Shown here in pieces: positions 12,425 to 25,800 of a stretch of 64,000 nt of DNA (position 1 is its first letter; every line of letters starts with the position of its first letter). The translations under genes were made by a program, and so were the position numbers. The DNA lies in contig NC_134365.1 in the NCBI RefSeq assembly GCF_035582795.1, positions 134,567,077 through 134,631,076 on the forward strand, in the 5' to 3' direction. Origin of the DNA: Mycteria americana. Lineage: Eukaryota; Chordata; Aves; Ciconiiformes; Ciconiidae. The notes below the pieces were generated by a model. It was not told where the DNA came from and searched no databases. It saw only the letters and a program-made list of their open reading frames with translations.

Positions 12425-15400
12425 AACATATATGTTCTGAAAGGAAGTGGCAGACGTAGCTTGACATATTTCAAATCTGGACATATTTCTTGGGAACAAG
12501 ACAAGCATAGTCAAGCCAAGATTATTCTTAGAGTTAAACATGTTCTCTCAGAGCACTCTCCTGAAAAAGACATGGACATGTCCTGCTGTAGGATGCAATG
12601 TTTAATGTTTCAGTACAACTTTATCCCTCTTAGCAGGTTTATTAGCACAGGTCAAACTCCCACTCTAATGGACCTCCCCAGCTTCCATTTCAGAGATGCT
12701 TTGCATCTAGAAGCCTTGGGAGAAGAGCAGAGCAAGTTCTCGCCTGCCTGGAAAACACCACAGAGACAAACCTCAGAGGAGGGCACAGAAGCCTACTTAC
12801 AACTCTCTTCTGACACCAGTATAACCCAACTTCAAATACATAATTTCAAGGCCTGATTACATTCCTTTATGCCTTTAAAACACAGGTTCTTCTGAGAACT
12901 TCTCCTGCTATGCAACTTTAGTGTACAGTCCAACCCATTTCCTCTATTAACAATTGATAGCAATATTTGTTTTTTGAGGCTTCCCTAAAATATGAACTAA
13001 CCTAAATTTATTTTTGTAAACTACCAGTTCTGCTAATTGTTCTGCAGTACATCTTGCTACTTCAGGTGTCTGGTGCACAGTCCAACATGTGCAATCTGGA
13101 GTCTTCATCCCCACCAGACGCTTTACAAGAAGTGAGCTGCAAATGATTGGTTTTTAAATAAAAGTTTGTTTCCAGGATTCCAAAATAAGAAAATACACTG
13201 TTTAAAGATGTAATTTTCACTCCCTCGCAACTAAAAAGACAAACAATTAAAAGTTTTCTCAGCACTGTAGTTATATAATTTTAAAAATACCAGCACCTTA
13301 CTGACATTAAGGCTCTTCTCCCTTTTTTTTCTTGGTGGCTGTGAACATTGCTCAGTTTCAGACGACTGGAAGGAAAGCAGTCTGAGCCTAATACACTACA
13401 AAAATTAGTTAAATGCATTTTATAAACACCTATTTTGAATTTCTAATGCATTATGGTCCAGATTTCTCTACTGTTTGCTAAATATATATATACGGAAAAA
13501 CAAACTAGCATGAAAGGCTTGCAAAAATCTTTCTCTGTATGCTTAAAACTATCCTTGACTAAATAAAGCTTTTCCCTTTGAGTCTAAAATAAAATAGCAA
13601 GTCAATACACTTTTCTGGTGCTTATAATGTAGCTTTTAAATTTTATTAAAGCATATATTATTTCCACTTTCACGTATTTTGTGTTCCCTCCTTAATCAGT
13701 GTTCTACTACTTTCCTACCTTGTTTCTCTTAGTTCCCCATTTTAAATAATCAGGTCACCAGAATCATCTTACTGGAGTACATAAGGACTCAAAAATAATC
13801 ACTCCAAGCAACTTTCATAAAGGCAAACTCCTTGTTCACACAGGAATATGAAATAATGCTGAGTATTAGACACACCTCAGATTGTTCTGCCACCTGCCGT
13901 ATTGTATATTCCCACCTCTTTGGAAGGTAGAAGCATCCAGGATGCCAGTGAATGGGACCATTGGTCCCTTTGGAAGGCCTTGTGTTGGCTTACACAGCCT
14001 CAGATGTGCCTTAAACACAATAGTTTCCATATTTTCAAACCATTAACTTTGTATTAAAAAAAAAAAAAAAAAAAAAAAAGTAACAGTGTATTCTGCAGCT
14101 CCAGGAGTTCATTCCTCAGAATTGTCTTTGTGGAGTTGATGCCTTAATCTAGGCCTGCCTTGTTTTGATAAACTGCATCTCCCCCACCCCTTGTTTTATT
14201 TTGTGGGTTTGGGGGGGAGAGGGTTGGTTGTTTGCTTGTTTTGTTGGGTTTTTTAGAAGGCACTTAATGATGATCAACACACCATTAATCAATTCAGGCA
14301 AACATGTTTCGTATTTGATACAATTAATGTCCATCAACTTATTTCATGATGGCAGAGTCCATCTCACCATGGTTAGACTAGTGACTCTTGAAAATAACCA
14401 GCCCATCATTATTAATTCCCCTGACATTCTGACAGAAAATTTAATCATTATGAATTAATTTTGCATTAATGAGGATGTAATTAATATGCACGTCCACAGG
14501 AATTAATGAAGATTTAGCAATTAATCAATTCATATAGGTTCTAATTCCCAAGGAACATAGATCAAGTAAATCAAACAAATGTTTCCAAACACCAATTTCA
14601 TGAGAGGATGTTGTATTTACACAAATAAACCCAACTAATATACTGACATTTTAGGGTTCCCCCTCACCCCTTGAGCAGAAATTCCCCAATCCTTTTCTTG
14701 AATATAATTTCTGGGAATATGGAATTTCTCACGGAAATGGCATTCAAACAGCTGTGCTTACATAAATGCTTCCTAATGCTGCTCAGTGCCTTAATATACA
14801 GCACATTTCCTAAATGACAATGCTGTTTTTTTCCAGTTTCAGCATTTTGTAAATTCTGTGAGTTTGTATATGAAAAGATATGCACATCATGTGAGTTCCT
14901 CCAAAAGTCAACTAATGTAACTGTACACAAACTGTAACAAAACCAAAAATCATCTTATGAGGATGTAAGAGCCTCTGTTCATAAATCTAATTTCAATAAT
15001 AAATCTTAATCTTTCGAGCAATATTCCCCTCTCCTCTCCCCTGCCCGTCTAGCCTCCCAGTATTATGCTGTAGGGGATAACACATGTCATTATAATATCA
15101 GGCACAAGAGTTTAAACTGCATTTAAACCAGAAGATTGCAAGATGCCCAATTGTTACAATGTAGGTGGAGCTTCGTACTAAACGGCAGCATTAAGCTTTA
15201 CTTCATTATATTAATACTTTCAACATGTATTTGCATAATTTTTTTTTGTTAGTCAGAAAATGGGAAATCGGGTGTCATGGATTGCTATGCCTTCCAAGGT
15301 ATGAATCCTCTTTCTGCAAAATTACGAGTCCAAAGTACAGTCATATAGTAATTTTGAAATTCAATATCTGCAGATATGAACATATCATCATTCTGCAGGC

Positions 15401-16846
15401 AACAGCCAAAACAGAGGTTCACTGTAAATTCAGGGGGAATACTGTGCCGCATGTGGAACAGCAGCGTGTCGTAAGCCCCGCTCCTGTTCCAGCGCAGGGC
15501 TCGCAGGAGGGTGCCGCTCTGGTCTCCCGACCGGGGAGATGCTGTGGGAATCCTGTGGCTCTGTTACTGTGCTGCCTTAAAACCTCATTTAGGAACCAAA
15601 ATTATCTCCTTTCTGTACTCACGGTTTCCCAAAATCACCCATTACAAATACAACTTTCATTTTGAGCAGCCACAAAGCCTGGAAAAAGTCCTGGCTTCTC
15701 CACCTTTGACTCAGGTGCTTCATTTTACCAAAAAGCTATTAACTTGTTGCCTAGAGAGATTTACCTGACTTGTGCCACTTATGTTTTTTCTTACATTTAG
15801 ATGAATAAGCCACTATAGGAAAGATCTGGACCACCAAAAAAAAAAAATGTCTGCACCATTGGAAAGAGATCCATTTGTAGTAGAAAAGACCAAGCAAAAC
15901 AGCGTTAAGCGCTGTTGCTGTTTGCTGCTATCTTGTTATCCAGGAGCAGCTATCCAACAAGAAGATACTGGAGGCAATAACATAAATACCCCTTGAGGTT
16001 TGTTGTTTTTTTTTTTAATTACTGCTGGTATTCTCCCTCTTACTTGGGACAGCTCTCAACCATCTACCTCTGAAGGAAGAAATCACAAAAGATGGGTCAG
16101 CTAATACAGAAACCTAGGGATGAGCGTCAGCAGCTACATTACAGATTTCATGGGCCGCATCCAAGCCATCCCAGTAGTCCCAACTGAGCACCTGTTTAAG
16201 GGTGGGAGAAGAGACACCAGCCCTAAATCCCTGTGGCACAGGGTCCTCTGTGCAGGACAGCAGCCACTCAATGACAACAGCAGCTGCTCAACACCAATTT
16301 CTGGGATTTGTCTGAAAGGACATTGGTCAAATGTCCTTTGGTCAAATAGTATAAATTTCCATACTGAGATATTTTTACCTCAACTGGTTTTACTTAAAAA
16401 AATAATTTATTTTCTAAAGAAAACCATTGCAGATTATCTTGGGAAAAGTAGGCTACACTGCCAAGTTATTTTGTTTGCTGTCTGTCTGATGTTCTTTAAA
16501 AACCCACACACCATATCCTCCTACAAGGCCTCCATTTCTTTCTCTTTGCCACATTGGAAATTCTCACTTTAAATTGACTGGTTTTCAGAAAATAGCCATG
16601 CTAGAAAGCTTAGCGCAGCAAATTTGTCTGAAGTAGGTGTCTCACTGGGCCAGGATCAGTATGGAGACTTAATCTGTAAACTGGTTTCCACAGACATAAA
16701 TTAAATTTAAAAGGCCTGGAAGACATGTTCACAAATGAGTCACGTAATTTAAATGAGCTCCTTTGCAGTGCTGAGATTTAGGAATGTTTGCGTAGTTTTG
16801 TGTTTGGTTTTTTTTTAATTTATTGCTTCCTGCATGGTCACTTGGA

Positions 16847-16878
<32 letters not shown>

Positions 16879-19800
16879 AGCTGTATATCATTGTTTGCAG
16901 ACTTCAGAGAAAGGGAAAGAAACTGCTTGGTTCACGATCAACATTCACCACAGGTAAATAGGCACTGATTTACTTGCCTCAGACTTCCAGTTCTGAATTA
17001 TTCACAAAAAGCCACTTGCATTTCAATGGTAAGAAAATAGTGCTCCTAAACTCTTAATTAAGGTCGCCAATCAAAATGGAAAAATTCAGCAGGAACACAA
17101 ATAGCTTTGCAGGAAATTTTATGGTAAGTGAAAAACATTTATTATAACACAGAGACATTGCAATCTTGACCCAACATAAGGCTGAAACAGTTACAGTTTG
17201 AGATAGCTTTTGTTCATACAAAAGGTGCCACAGTCAAACCATTTTTTCCATTCTGACGGACTCCAAGAGCTTCCTTAGAGGCCCATCGGCACTAAAAGTG
17301 CTTGCTCTTAACCAACGAGAGGCACTTTTTAACATGCCCGCAGTGTATCTGCAAAGGAAAGGCTGGCTTCAAGTCATGGACTGTCTGGTCCAGCCAGCAA
17401 TAGTTAACTGGATGTAGGAGTACCTTGGTCCTCCCCAGGACATTCTATAAGGAACCAAGAAATTTTAACCTCAATATTAGATGTCCATTACCTGGATCTG
17501 GGTCATAACCAAAACCACAAGTCTCTGCTTTTGACCTATCTTTGGCTATCTACAATTGTCTTCTGTACATTCCTCCACAACGCATGAAATCCTGCTGTTG
17601 CTGACATCCAAGGAAAGACCTACCACTGCTTTTATCAGGCTAGGATTTTATCCATTTTATATAGCCAGGAGGTCAAAGTGAGTTACACATGTGGTTTATG
17701 GATTCCTCTGAGAGAAGAAAAAGAAATCCAAGTGACCCTCAAACAAAGGATGGAAAAGAAATTAAAGGGGAAATGATGATATAATTTTAGTTTGAATCCA
17801 TCCTAAGACAGCTAGAAAAAGCCATAGGAGCAATATATATATATATTCCTACCCCATTACAAACCCAAATCTTACAAAAAAATAGGATTTTTAACTGTCA
17901 CATTAAGTTTTGCAAATCTAGAAGAACCCTGAAATGAACGTTTCTTGTCCTGTTCCTTCAATCAACCAGAGATATGCAGGCAAAAAATCTACCACCCAGT
18001 AGTTCTCAGCCATTTTCCATTGACCCATTGCCATTCCTTTCTTTGGAATTCCCCATTAAAGCACTAAAAACCTTCACCGATACAGAAAATGTTCTACCCT
18101 TTCTTGAAGCTGACACCTGCAAAGTCGTATGCTCTTGTGTGTCTGCAACCTCAAAAAAAAGAAAAAGGAAAAAAAAAAGCTTTGCTCTCAAACCTGGTAA
18201 TACTTAATGCAGGGTTCAGTACATTATACAGCTACACTTACCACTTTTTGGTAAGGCAAAACTAATTCTTACACTCGCTCTCCATTATGAAGTGGAAGAT
18301 CTTCTTCCATAGCAATTGCCCCTGAACAAAAAATGAAGCTTCCAGAAGATTGAATATACCCTTGTGTAACCATGGCCATGCACAGGTCTTTGCACAAATA
18401 CCCAAACTCCCTTTCTGCCTAAGGCTCAGGAACATTCAGGGACCAGAAAACAGATTAGATGTTCAAATAATTTATTTTAAGTAACATCATTTTTTAATAT
18501 ATTGCCTGAATAAATACTTCCATCTATATCACACCATCAAAGAATATAAAATATGAAAAATGTGGCTTTCTGGCCAAGCCATGTTATCCCTTTAAGATTA
18601 ATAGTTTTCTTTAATATGATAAATATTTCAGAACATAGAACTTGCGTAATAATCAGCTCTTTAAAGACTGGGGCCTTTTTAATCTACTGAGTGTCAAATA
18701 GGGACATTTACAATGAAGTACAAAGTTCCACTAAGAGTTCTTTAGGAAGGAGAGATTAAACTGACTTCCAAGGGCTGGTCAGCCGTATATATGTTCCTCC
18801 ATGCAAGAGTTCTTGATCTTGCTAAAACTTTTGATAGCAAGGTTGTGGTCATCCACAAATGAATAACTCAGTGTCAAGCTAATTTATTGAAGTAACTCAA
18901 GTTAAGACACAAATGTACACAGAGGCTGAAGTTATGCCTTGTTATTTCAGCTACCAACGCTGACATCCAGCACTTTTTTTCTTTTCCTTTTTTAATTACC
19001 AAGAATATATTTCGGAAACTTTATTAAGTAAAAAGTTACGGAGGAGATGACAGATGTTATATTAAATCAGCTCCTCCACACCACCGAACGTTTCACATCT
19101 TTGTCCCTGTTCCATGCCAAGGAAGCGTTGAGGCCTCCTATTAAAGTAGTTATCAGGCACTTCATTACACCCCTTTTCTGATATGGAGTTTCCATTAAGC
19201 AAATACTTCTCACTTAGATGTTTCTTTCTTTGTCTTGTATTTTCCTAGCTATTGATTAGCAACTTCTAAAGGGACTGCAGTAAGAAAATCATATAAAAAT
19301 GTGGCTTAGCATGATGTCCTTCATTAGGCTCTGTAAAAAGAGGAAATTAAGGATGAGAGTCACAGCTTGCTACTCTATATTCAATTAGGACTGGCTTCTT
19401 TGTGGCTGTGGTTCATGCAGGATGTGCAGTTCTCTAATACAGCCCAATTCTGGCAGCAGAACAATTAGAATGCAAAGCGTAACTTGAAACAGGCGTAACT
19501 TGAAATATTTTTTTCCTTTGGTTGTGACATCTTCAGCAAACTTAAAACAGCAGTCATCAGATCATATCCTATGCTGAAATTCCAAACTCATATTCTGAAA
19601 CCGAATGCAGCTTTTAAAATACTTAACGATGCGAAAATTGAATACGATAAGAAAGCAAGCAGAGAAGGGCTTTGATACCTACACACACACATATGTAGAA
19701 AATCTAAGAGACATAGATGCTATATTTAAGCACAACATCCTAAAACTGCCCTCTGTTCTGTGGTGAGCTCAAAGCAGGCTCTTATGTCCACTAATAGGTC

Positions 19801-22800
19801 AATAATATGCTCAAGGTGTGCAATGCTCAAGCACACCACCAACAATAATAAATCTTGCACATGTCCCTTCTTTTGCACGAATCGCTCTTAGCTAAGATTG
19901 TAAGAATCTGGCAGGGTTTTCCTACCCAACAATAATCATCACCCTTTCTCCCCAGCTGGTCTGCACAGCTTCCTGATGAGGTGGCCTTGGCTGCAGAGTA
20001 TAGCACAAAGTCAAGTCACACGCAGATTAAAATACCTCTCTTCCTACACGTTTCCACCCCGGGGCTATTTTTTCCTCCAGACACACATTCTTAAGCAGCC
20101 TTCTGTTTCACTGATGATAGCTCAGGTACTTCAATGGCAGCTTGAACAGCAACGTGAAGGAAATACAATACCCAAACAACCTCCGTCTCTCGGAAGTCTG
20201 TAAATTGCCTCCTGTCAAGAGCTAGGTAAGTATACTGGAAAATATCACTCTGGTTTTGCCTTATTATATTCTTTTCCTGCTATTGGCCACTGTTAGAGAC
20301 AGACTGCTGTCCTAGACTGATGTTTGTCTGGATCTGGTACATTCTTAAATGTGCATGCTGTGCTCCTGCACTCTGGTCTACCCATCTACTGCAAGGGGGA
20401 AAGAGTTCAACTGCTCTCGCCTTTTCCTTTGGTGTAAGGACTATCCTTTCATCCCTCCATTCTTAACTGGTAGAATTTCCAGCAGTTGTATTCTTCCTCC
20501 CAAATTCTGTTTCAGCTGTAATTCACTATCTCTCAATGTTATTTTCAATAAAAACCAACAAAAATATACTTAAAGGAGAACATCAAGTTGGGCATCAATG
20601 ATCAGAAAGAAGGCATGGAGTCTTTATTCATTTCAAAACCAGCCAATTAACAAGCTACAGTGACAAGCCAACCAAACACTTTCAGAAATGACATACTTAC
20701 CCTTTAGTTTGAGGTCCACATTGTGTCGCAGCCAAGGATAAACACCATAGTTTGACATGTCTTCAGGAATAGGGTGATTATATATCCAGCCATCACATGC
20801 AAATCGATAAAAGTTCTCACATGGATCTACGGATTGATTTATTTTGCTTAGGATGCCAGCAGCTGTAAAAAAGACACCACATAGATTTTGTGGAACACTT
20901 TTTCCTAAACAGAGAACTACATGAGGCTACAGTCCAGAAATGGTGATTAACATTTACTAGTCTCTGCAACGTGATGCTGACCTCACTTGCAAGCTGAGCC
21001 TTGCTGTCCTAGGACTGATGTGTGCCCTGATCTCTGCCATTTTTTTAAAGAGCAGCAAGAATATGACCCAGCTTCTCTAGCATCTAACAATGCCTACATG
21101 AGAAGCAAAAAAAAAAAAAAGACAAAATATCTGCAATGAATGTTCTTGAGTGCCGTACAGCAATGACGGCTGAACTTAGCACTACAGGAACGTGAACTGC
21201 TGGAGCCAGACACCTGAAGACAGACTCTCCGTTGTTGCCATGATAGAATTAATTGCCTGTGGAATTTAGTAGCAATACATATCAGGGAGATTGTAATTAG
21301 CATTCCAGAAATTACGCACTGTTTACCTTTAGCTGAATAGCTGCACAAGAAAACAAATCAAGTTCTCATCTACTATTCCTTGGAAAAGATAACTGTAGTA
21401 TTTTCAGCTCCATTTTGTGACTGCATCCCTACCAGTTGCTATTACAGGTAAGACTAGTAAGAGAGAGATCAGTCTGACAAGTCAGACTTAATAGCTTTTG
21501 AGTATCTAATCACAGAATCATAGAAGCGTTTGGGTTGGAAAGGACCTTTAAAGGTCATCTACTCCAACCCCCCTGCAACGAGCAGGGACATCTTCAACTG
21601 GATCAGGTTGCTGAGAGCCCCATCCAACCTGACCTTGAATGTTTCCAGGGATGGGGCATCTACCACCTCTCTGGGCACCCTGTTCCCGTGTTTCACCACC
21701 CACATTGTAAACAATTTCTTCCTTATATCTAGTCTGAATCTACCCCCTTTTAGTTTAAAATCATTATCCCTTTCATGCATTATAGTGATTGTGGCAGAAA
21801 TCTACAGGGGTCAAGTAACACGGAATATGTGGATACTGGACATTTTTTGGCTAAATGACCATGTGTTTTGAGTCTTATCCAAATAAGTGATTAAAAATCC
21901 TAGCAGGAAATCTGGTAACTTCTACGGACTTCATGGTACTATTTCTAGAATCCAGTAACTCTTCTTCATCCACTTAGAGTAACTCTTCCTGTGATATTTT
22001 TATGTCTCAGCTGTAATTCTCTCTCACATTAGAAACTCTCAAACTGACTGCATTGAAGACATTTTAGTCCTTGGCAATTTTCTATCACTCCTGAAAAGCT
22101 GTTCAGCAAGGCAGGGCTCAGGTCTCGAGACACTATGTAGTCACTACACAGAGCACTCTGAGCTAAACCAGTCAGGTCATGTAGGTGTCCAAGTCTGCCT
22201 TGGTGCAAAATCCCAGCTTCCGCTGAGCTTACAAAAAAATCCATGTTATTTGGTGTGCACGTGAGAAGAAGAAAGTCAATTCAGATTCAAACTTAAGTGA
22301 CTTTTTTTTTGTTCTGAAGCTCAAGATGAAGCCCCCACACTTTTTTATTTTTCTTGGGGGTTTGGGGGTGGTAGTGTTTCAATTAGTCATCCCACCTTAC
22401 TTAGATATTTGCGCTCATTCAAGAATCAGCTCCGGAGGGTGGTGCCCAGGGTGGCCAAGAGCACTGTCAGCGCAGGGCAGAGAGGAAGCAGAATGGCAAG
22501 AAACATCCCTGTAATGTTGAGATCTGCAAATTTTTCCGTTTATGGAGCCCCACAGAATTTGTCAGGATTTCAAGCACAAGCCAAACACCTCACAGTATCA
22601 GCTGAATATGGTTCAGAATTGAAATAAATACTCTTATAAGTTCACACAATGTCCACTTTGTTTCCAGTAAAGCAGCTCTAGGGGCAGATTTCCGGATGTG
22701 GTAAGTATTGTTTGATCTTTGCTCTCATTACACTGAGTGACAAAACTCTCACTGATTTAGTGCGAGCAAAACTCTATCAAAACTGACCAGGGCAAAATGG

Positions 22801-25800
22801 GGGTCTCTCAGGTCCTATCAAGCCTGGTCCCTTTAGCTTGTATTTAATACTAATAGACGTCCCAGCTCTATAAGGGTTACCACATGTATCTCTGCATGGG
22901 GAAAAGAGCCTGCCAAGATGGAAATAGTTGCAGATTTTGAGTCGTAGTCACCACGTTACAATTGTGCAAGTCTGTGCAAGATCTGGCCCTAAAGCATCTC
23001 TGTGCTTAACAATTCACTTGCTAGTTTTCTGACTACTGGGAAGGAAACAACAAAATACACCTGAAGGTCAAGTCACCCAACATTTTGTTTCCTATTAAAA
23101 AAAATAAATAAACCCTATGGGAAACTTTGAGTTAACATGCGTAGAATAGAGTTAAAACAATTTAAAACTTGAATTTTAATTGCAGAAAATGAACAGATCT
23201 GCAGCAACTTAAACAGTGACTTTTTTACAAGTTTGGAGGTTTTTTCCCCCTCATTATTAATGGAGCTTTCTGAGTAAAATGTACCACGGAAAAAAATTAA
23301 ACAGTATAAATATCTCATTAACATACTGTAATCATGGTATAATAGAGAGGATAAAATTGTTGCTCACCAGCTTCAATGCATTCTGAGGTCAAGCAGTACT
23401 GTTGCTTCGGATGAAACTTTATAAGACCTTGGCTAACTGCAAAATGGAAAACCATAATGAGATCACTTGTAATGAATTTTGACCATTGCAGCTAAATGTT
23501 GTGTACTTGATCATTCAAATGCCAGCACAAGCTCTGGCCCTAATGCATCTCAGACTACACTGATTTAAAACAGTTAGAATGTATATTAAGTAAATACTGC
23601 GGCTCGTAACAACTAATTTTCCCCTCCTGTGCCTGCTTTCTCCTTCCTCTGTCTGCTCGTAGGCAGCACGGAGCAAGGGCCATCTCTCGGCGTACATTTG
23701 CATGGTGCCTGGAGTGACCGCACTTCAGCCTTACTGACAGCGAGCACCACCACAACACAAACCATTAATCATTGTCGCCATCGTCCTCCAGAGACGCACC
23801 TTTCACAGCCGGCAACGCAACGTGGAGCTACCTGGCCACCTTCTGCAGGGCTTGCACAGCTCCTCCCCAGCTGCGGGGCTCGTGCTGCCCTGCTGCACCT
23901 CCTCCTGCAGCAGCACCGCGCTGCCCGGTCCCGCCGGCACGACTGAGCACCAACGGGACGCTTTCAGGGTCCCCTTATGCCAGCCTGGAATAAACCAGAT
24001 AGCAATGGGCACGGGGATAGCTGTGGTTGATAAGGCACAGCGCGGTTTCTGTCTGAACTGGCTGCCCAAAGTATTGTAATTGTATTTGCTTCCAAAAACC
24101 TTGCTGACAAGAACGATGAAATTGTCAGTTAATTTTGCTCATCTTTTAAAAACGTGTATTACAGCTGCCACTGAAACTTAAGCATAGAAATTGCTAATTT
24201 CAGACACTGCTGTCAGGCAGCAAATATGCAGATAATTGATACTTGGGATGAGGGTGGGAGAGTCCCAAGGGGTAGATGAAATAAGACTCAGTAGATGTGC
24301 TCAGCAGACATAAAGAAATGTCTCATTATATCCATTATCTTAGTAACTCAGTCCGTGGCAAAAATAAAGAAGCAAAAAAAAAAAAAAAAACCACAGAAAA
24401 ACCAACAATGGAATATATTAAGGTATTGTAGCTTTACCAGTGCTGATAGTTATAAAGCGATTTCTCCTGTAGTTATATATTATTCAAAAGGGATAGGAAA
24501 ATGTGAAATGGTATTTCAGCACAGGAAAATTTTACCATAAAAAATCTAAACCTAGAATTTAATATAAAGCTGTTTCATCTCTTCCAACCTCATAGCTTTA
24601 ATGACAATTAATGACAGAAATGGCTGGATTTCAATCAAATGTTCTTAAAACTGAGAATCTAAAACTATTTCTGGACTTTACCAAAGCGTGCACTGACTCA
24701 GTGGAACACACCACCTCAACAACCCTTGTAAATTAGCCAAGAAATACACGTGATTTTGAGGCATATAAAGATTGTAATCGGAATATTGAAGAACAGTAGA
24801 AAATAGAGAAGTGGAGGTCTCCAGAATACAATTTTGAGCCACGTGAAATACAAATAATGGATAATGCGCCTATTCATTAAGTGTTGCACTCCTCCCCATT
24901 CACCTTTTCCCGTTTTAAAGTTAGCCTTTTAGAACCCATCCAGGTCTTGAAAGTTTGCTAGATTTTTTTTCTTAACAAAGCAGAGAAAGGAGGGAAAATC
25001 CCAGACACCATTTAGTTCTTTTGCACTTGATGGAAAATGAAGGAAAACGAAAAAGAATCAGTAAAGAACCTGAAGTAGCCCTCATGGTTTCGATACTTAC
25101 AAACAAAAGCAAAATACCATTTCAATTGGTTTTGTTCCATTTACAACTTCATCCTTAGAGCAAATTAAAAAAAAAATTCTTTGGCAGTAATGTTTCCCTT
25201 TTAATTAACAGCTGATTTTGATTGGAAAACTTTGCCTGGTTTTGTTCTCTTGCCATTTTGTTGTTGTCAAGAGAACTAACCATTACATTATTACCTACAG
25301 TTGTGGTTGTAACACTCAGTGTCCCAGCTTCTTCCTTCATAAGCCTGTTTCCAGATTCTTAAGCAAATATACACTGTAATTAAGTGTCGTCCCCCCCCCC
25401 CCCAATCTGATAGGGAAAAAGGCATACAAATATGCAGACGCAAATAATGTGGATGTTCCTATAATCTGAGAAGTCCAAAGGGCTACCAAGTCAGGAGAAG
25501 AGGCTACCAAACTGAGGTTCAAAGCTGCCTGACTTCTTCCCAAGGGAACTGGAGAGCGATCTTCTTCCTTTTGCTTTGGCCCCAGCTCCCAAGGAGGAGG
25601 TGGCTCCTGTCCTTTCAGAGCCCGCACCACTGTCCAGAGAGCTGCAGGCAGGACCCCGCGTGATGCCAAGTGACTCCCCTGGTAGCTCCCCGCTGAAGTC
25701 ATGGTATGGCTACAGCCGGTACGAGCAAGTAACAGCAAATAAAAATATGCGATTCTCTCAGATTCCTCTTAGAGTTGTAGGAACTCTGAGAAGAAGAAAC

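Larger units (their letters stand above)
4120..20700 (-). other. PHEX: PHEX intron 3 (about 16.6 kb)
   Basis: A large intron with a GTAAGT donor and a TTTTTTCAG acceptor. It contains an A/C-rich low-complexity tract (5937-6003), a possible MIR/L2-like relic (10650-10790), an (AT)n run (12392-12416), a 24-base A run (14056-14079), a dense ATTAAT cluster (14284-14525) and a short perfect hairpin (16315-16339). The stretch 4380-5660 is relatively GC-rich and has four copies of AAAGGCAC between 5240 and 5287. I recognised no alternative exon. Open frames such as 7023-7553 match no family I know. Confidence 0.85.
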
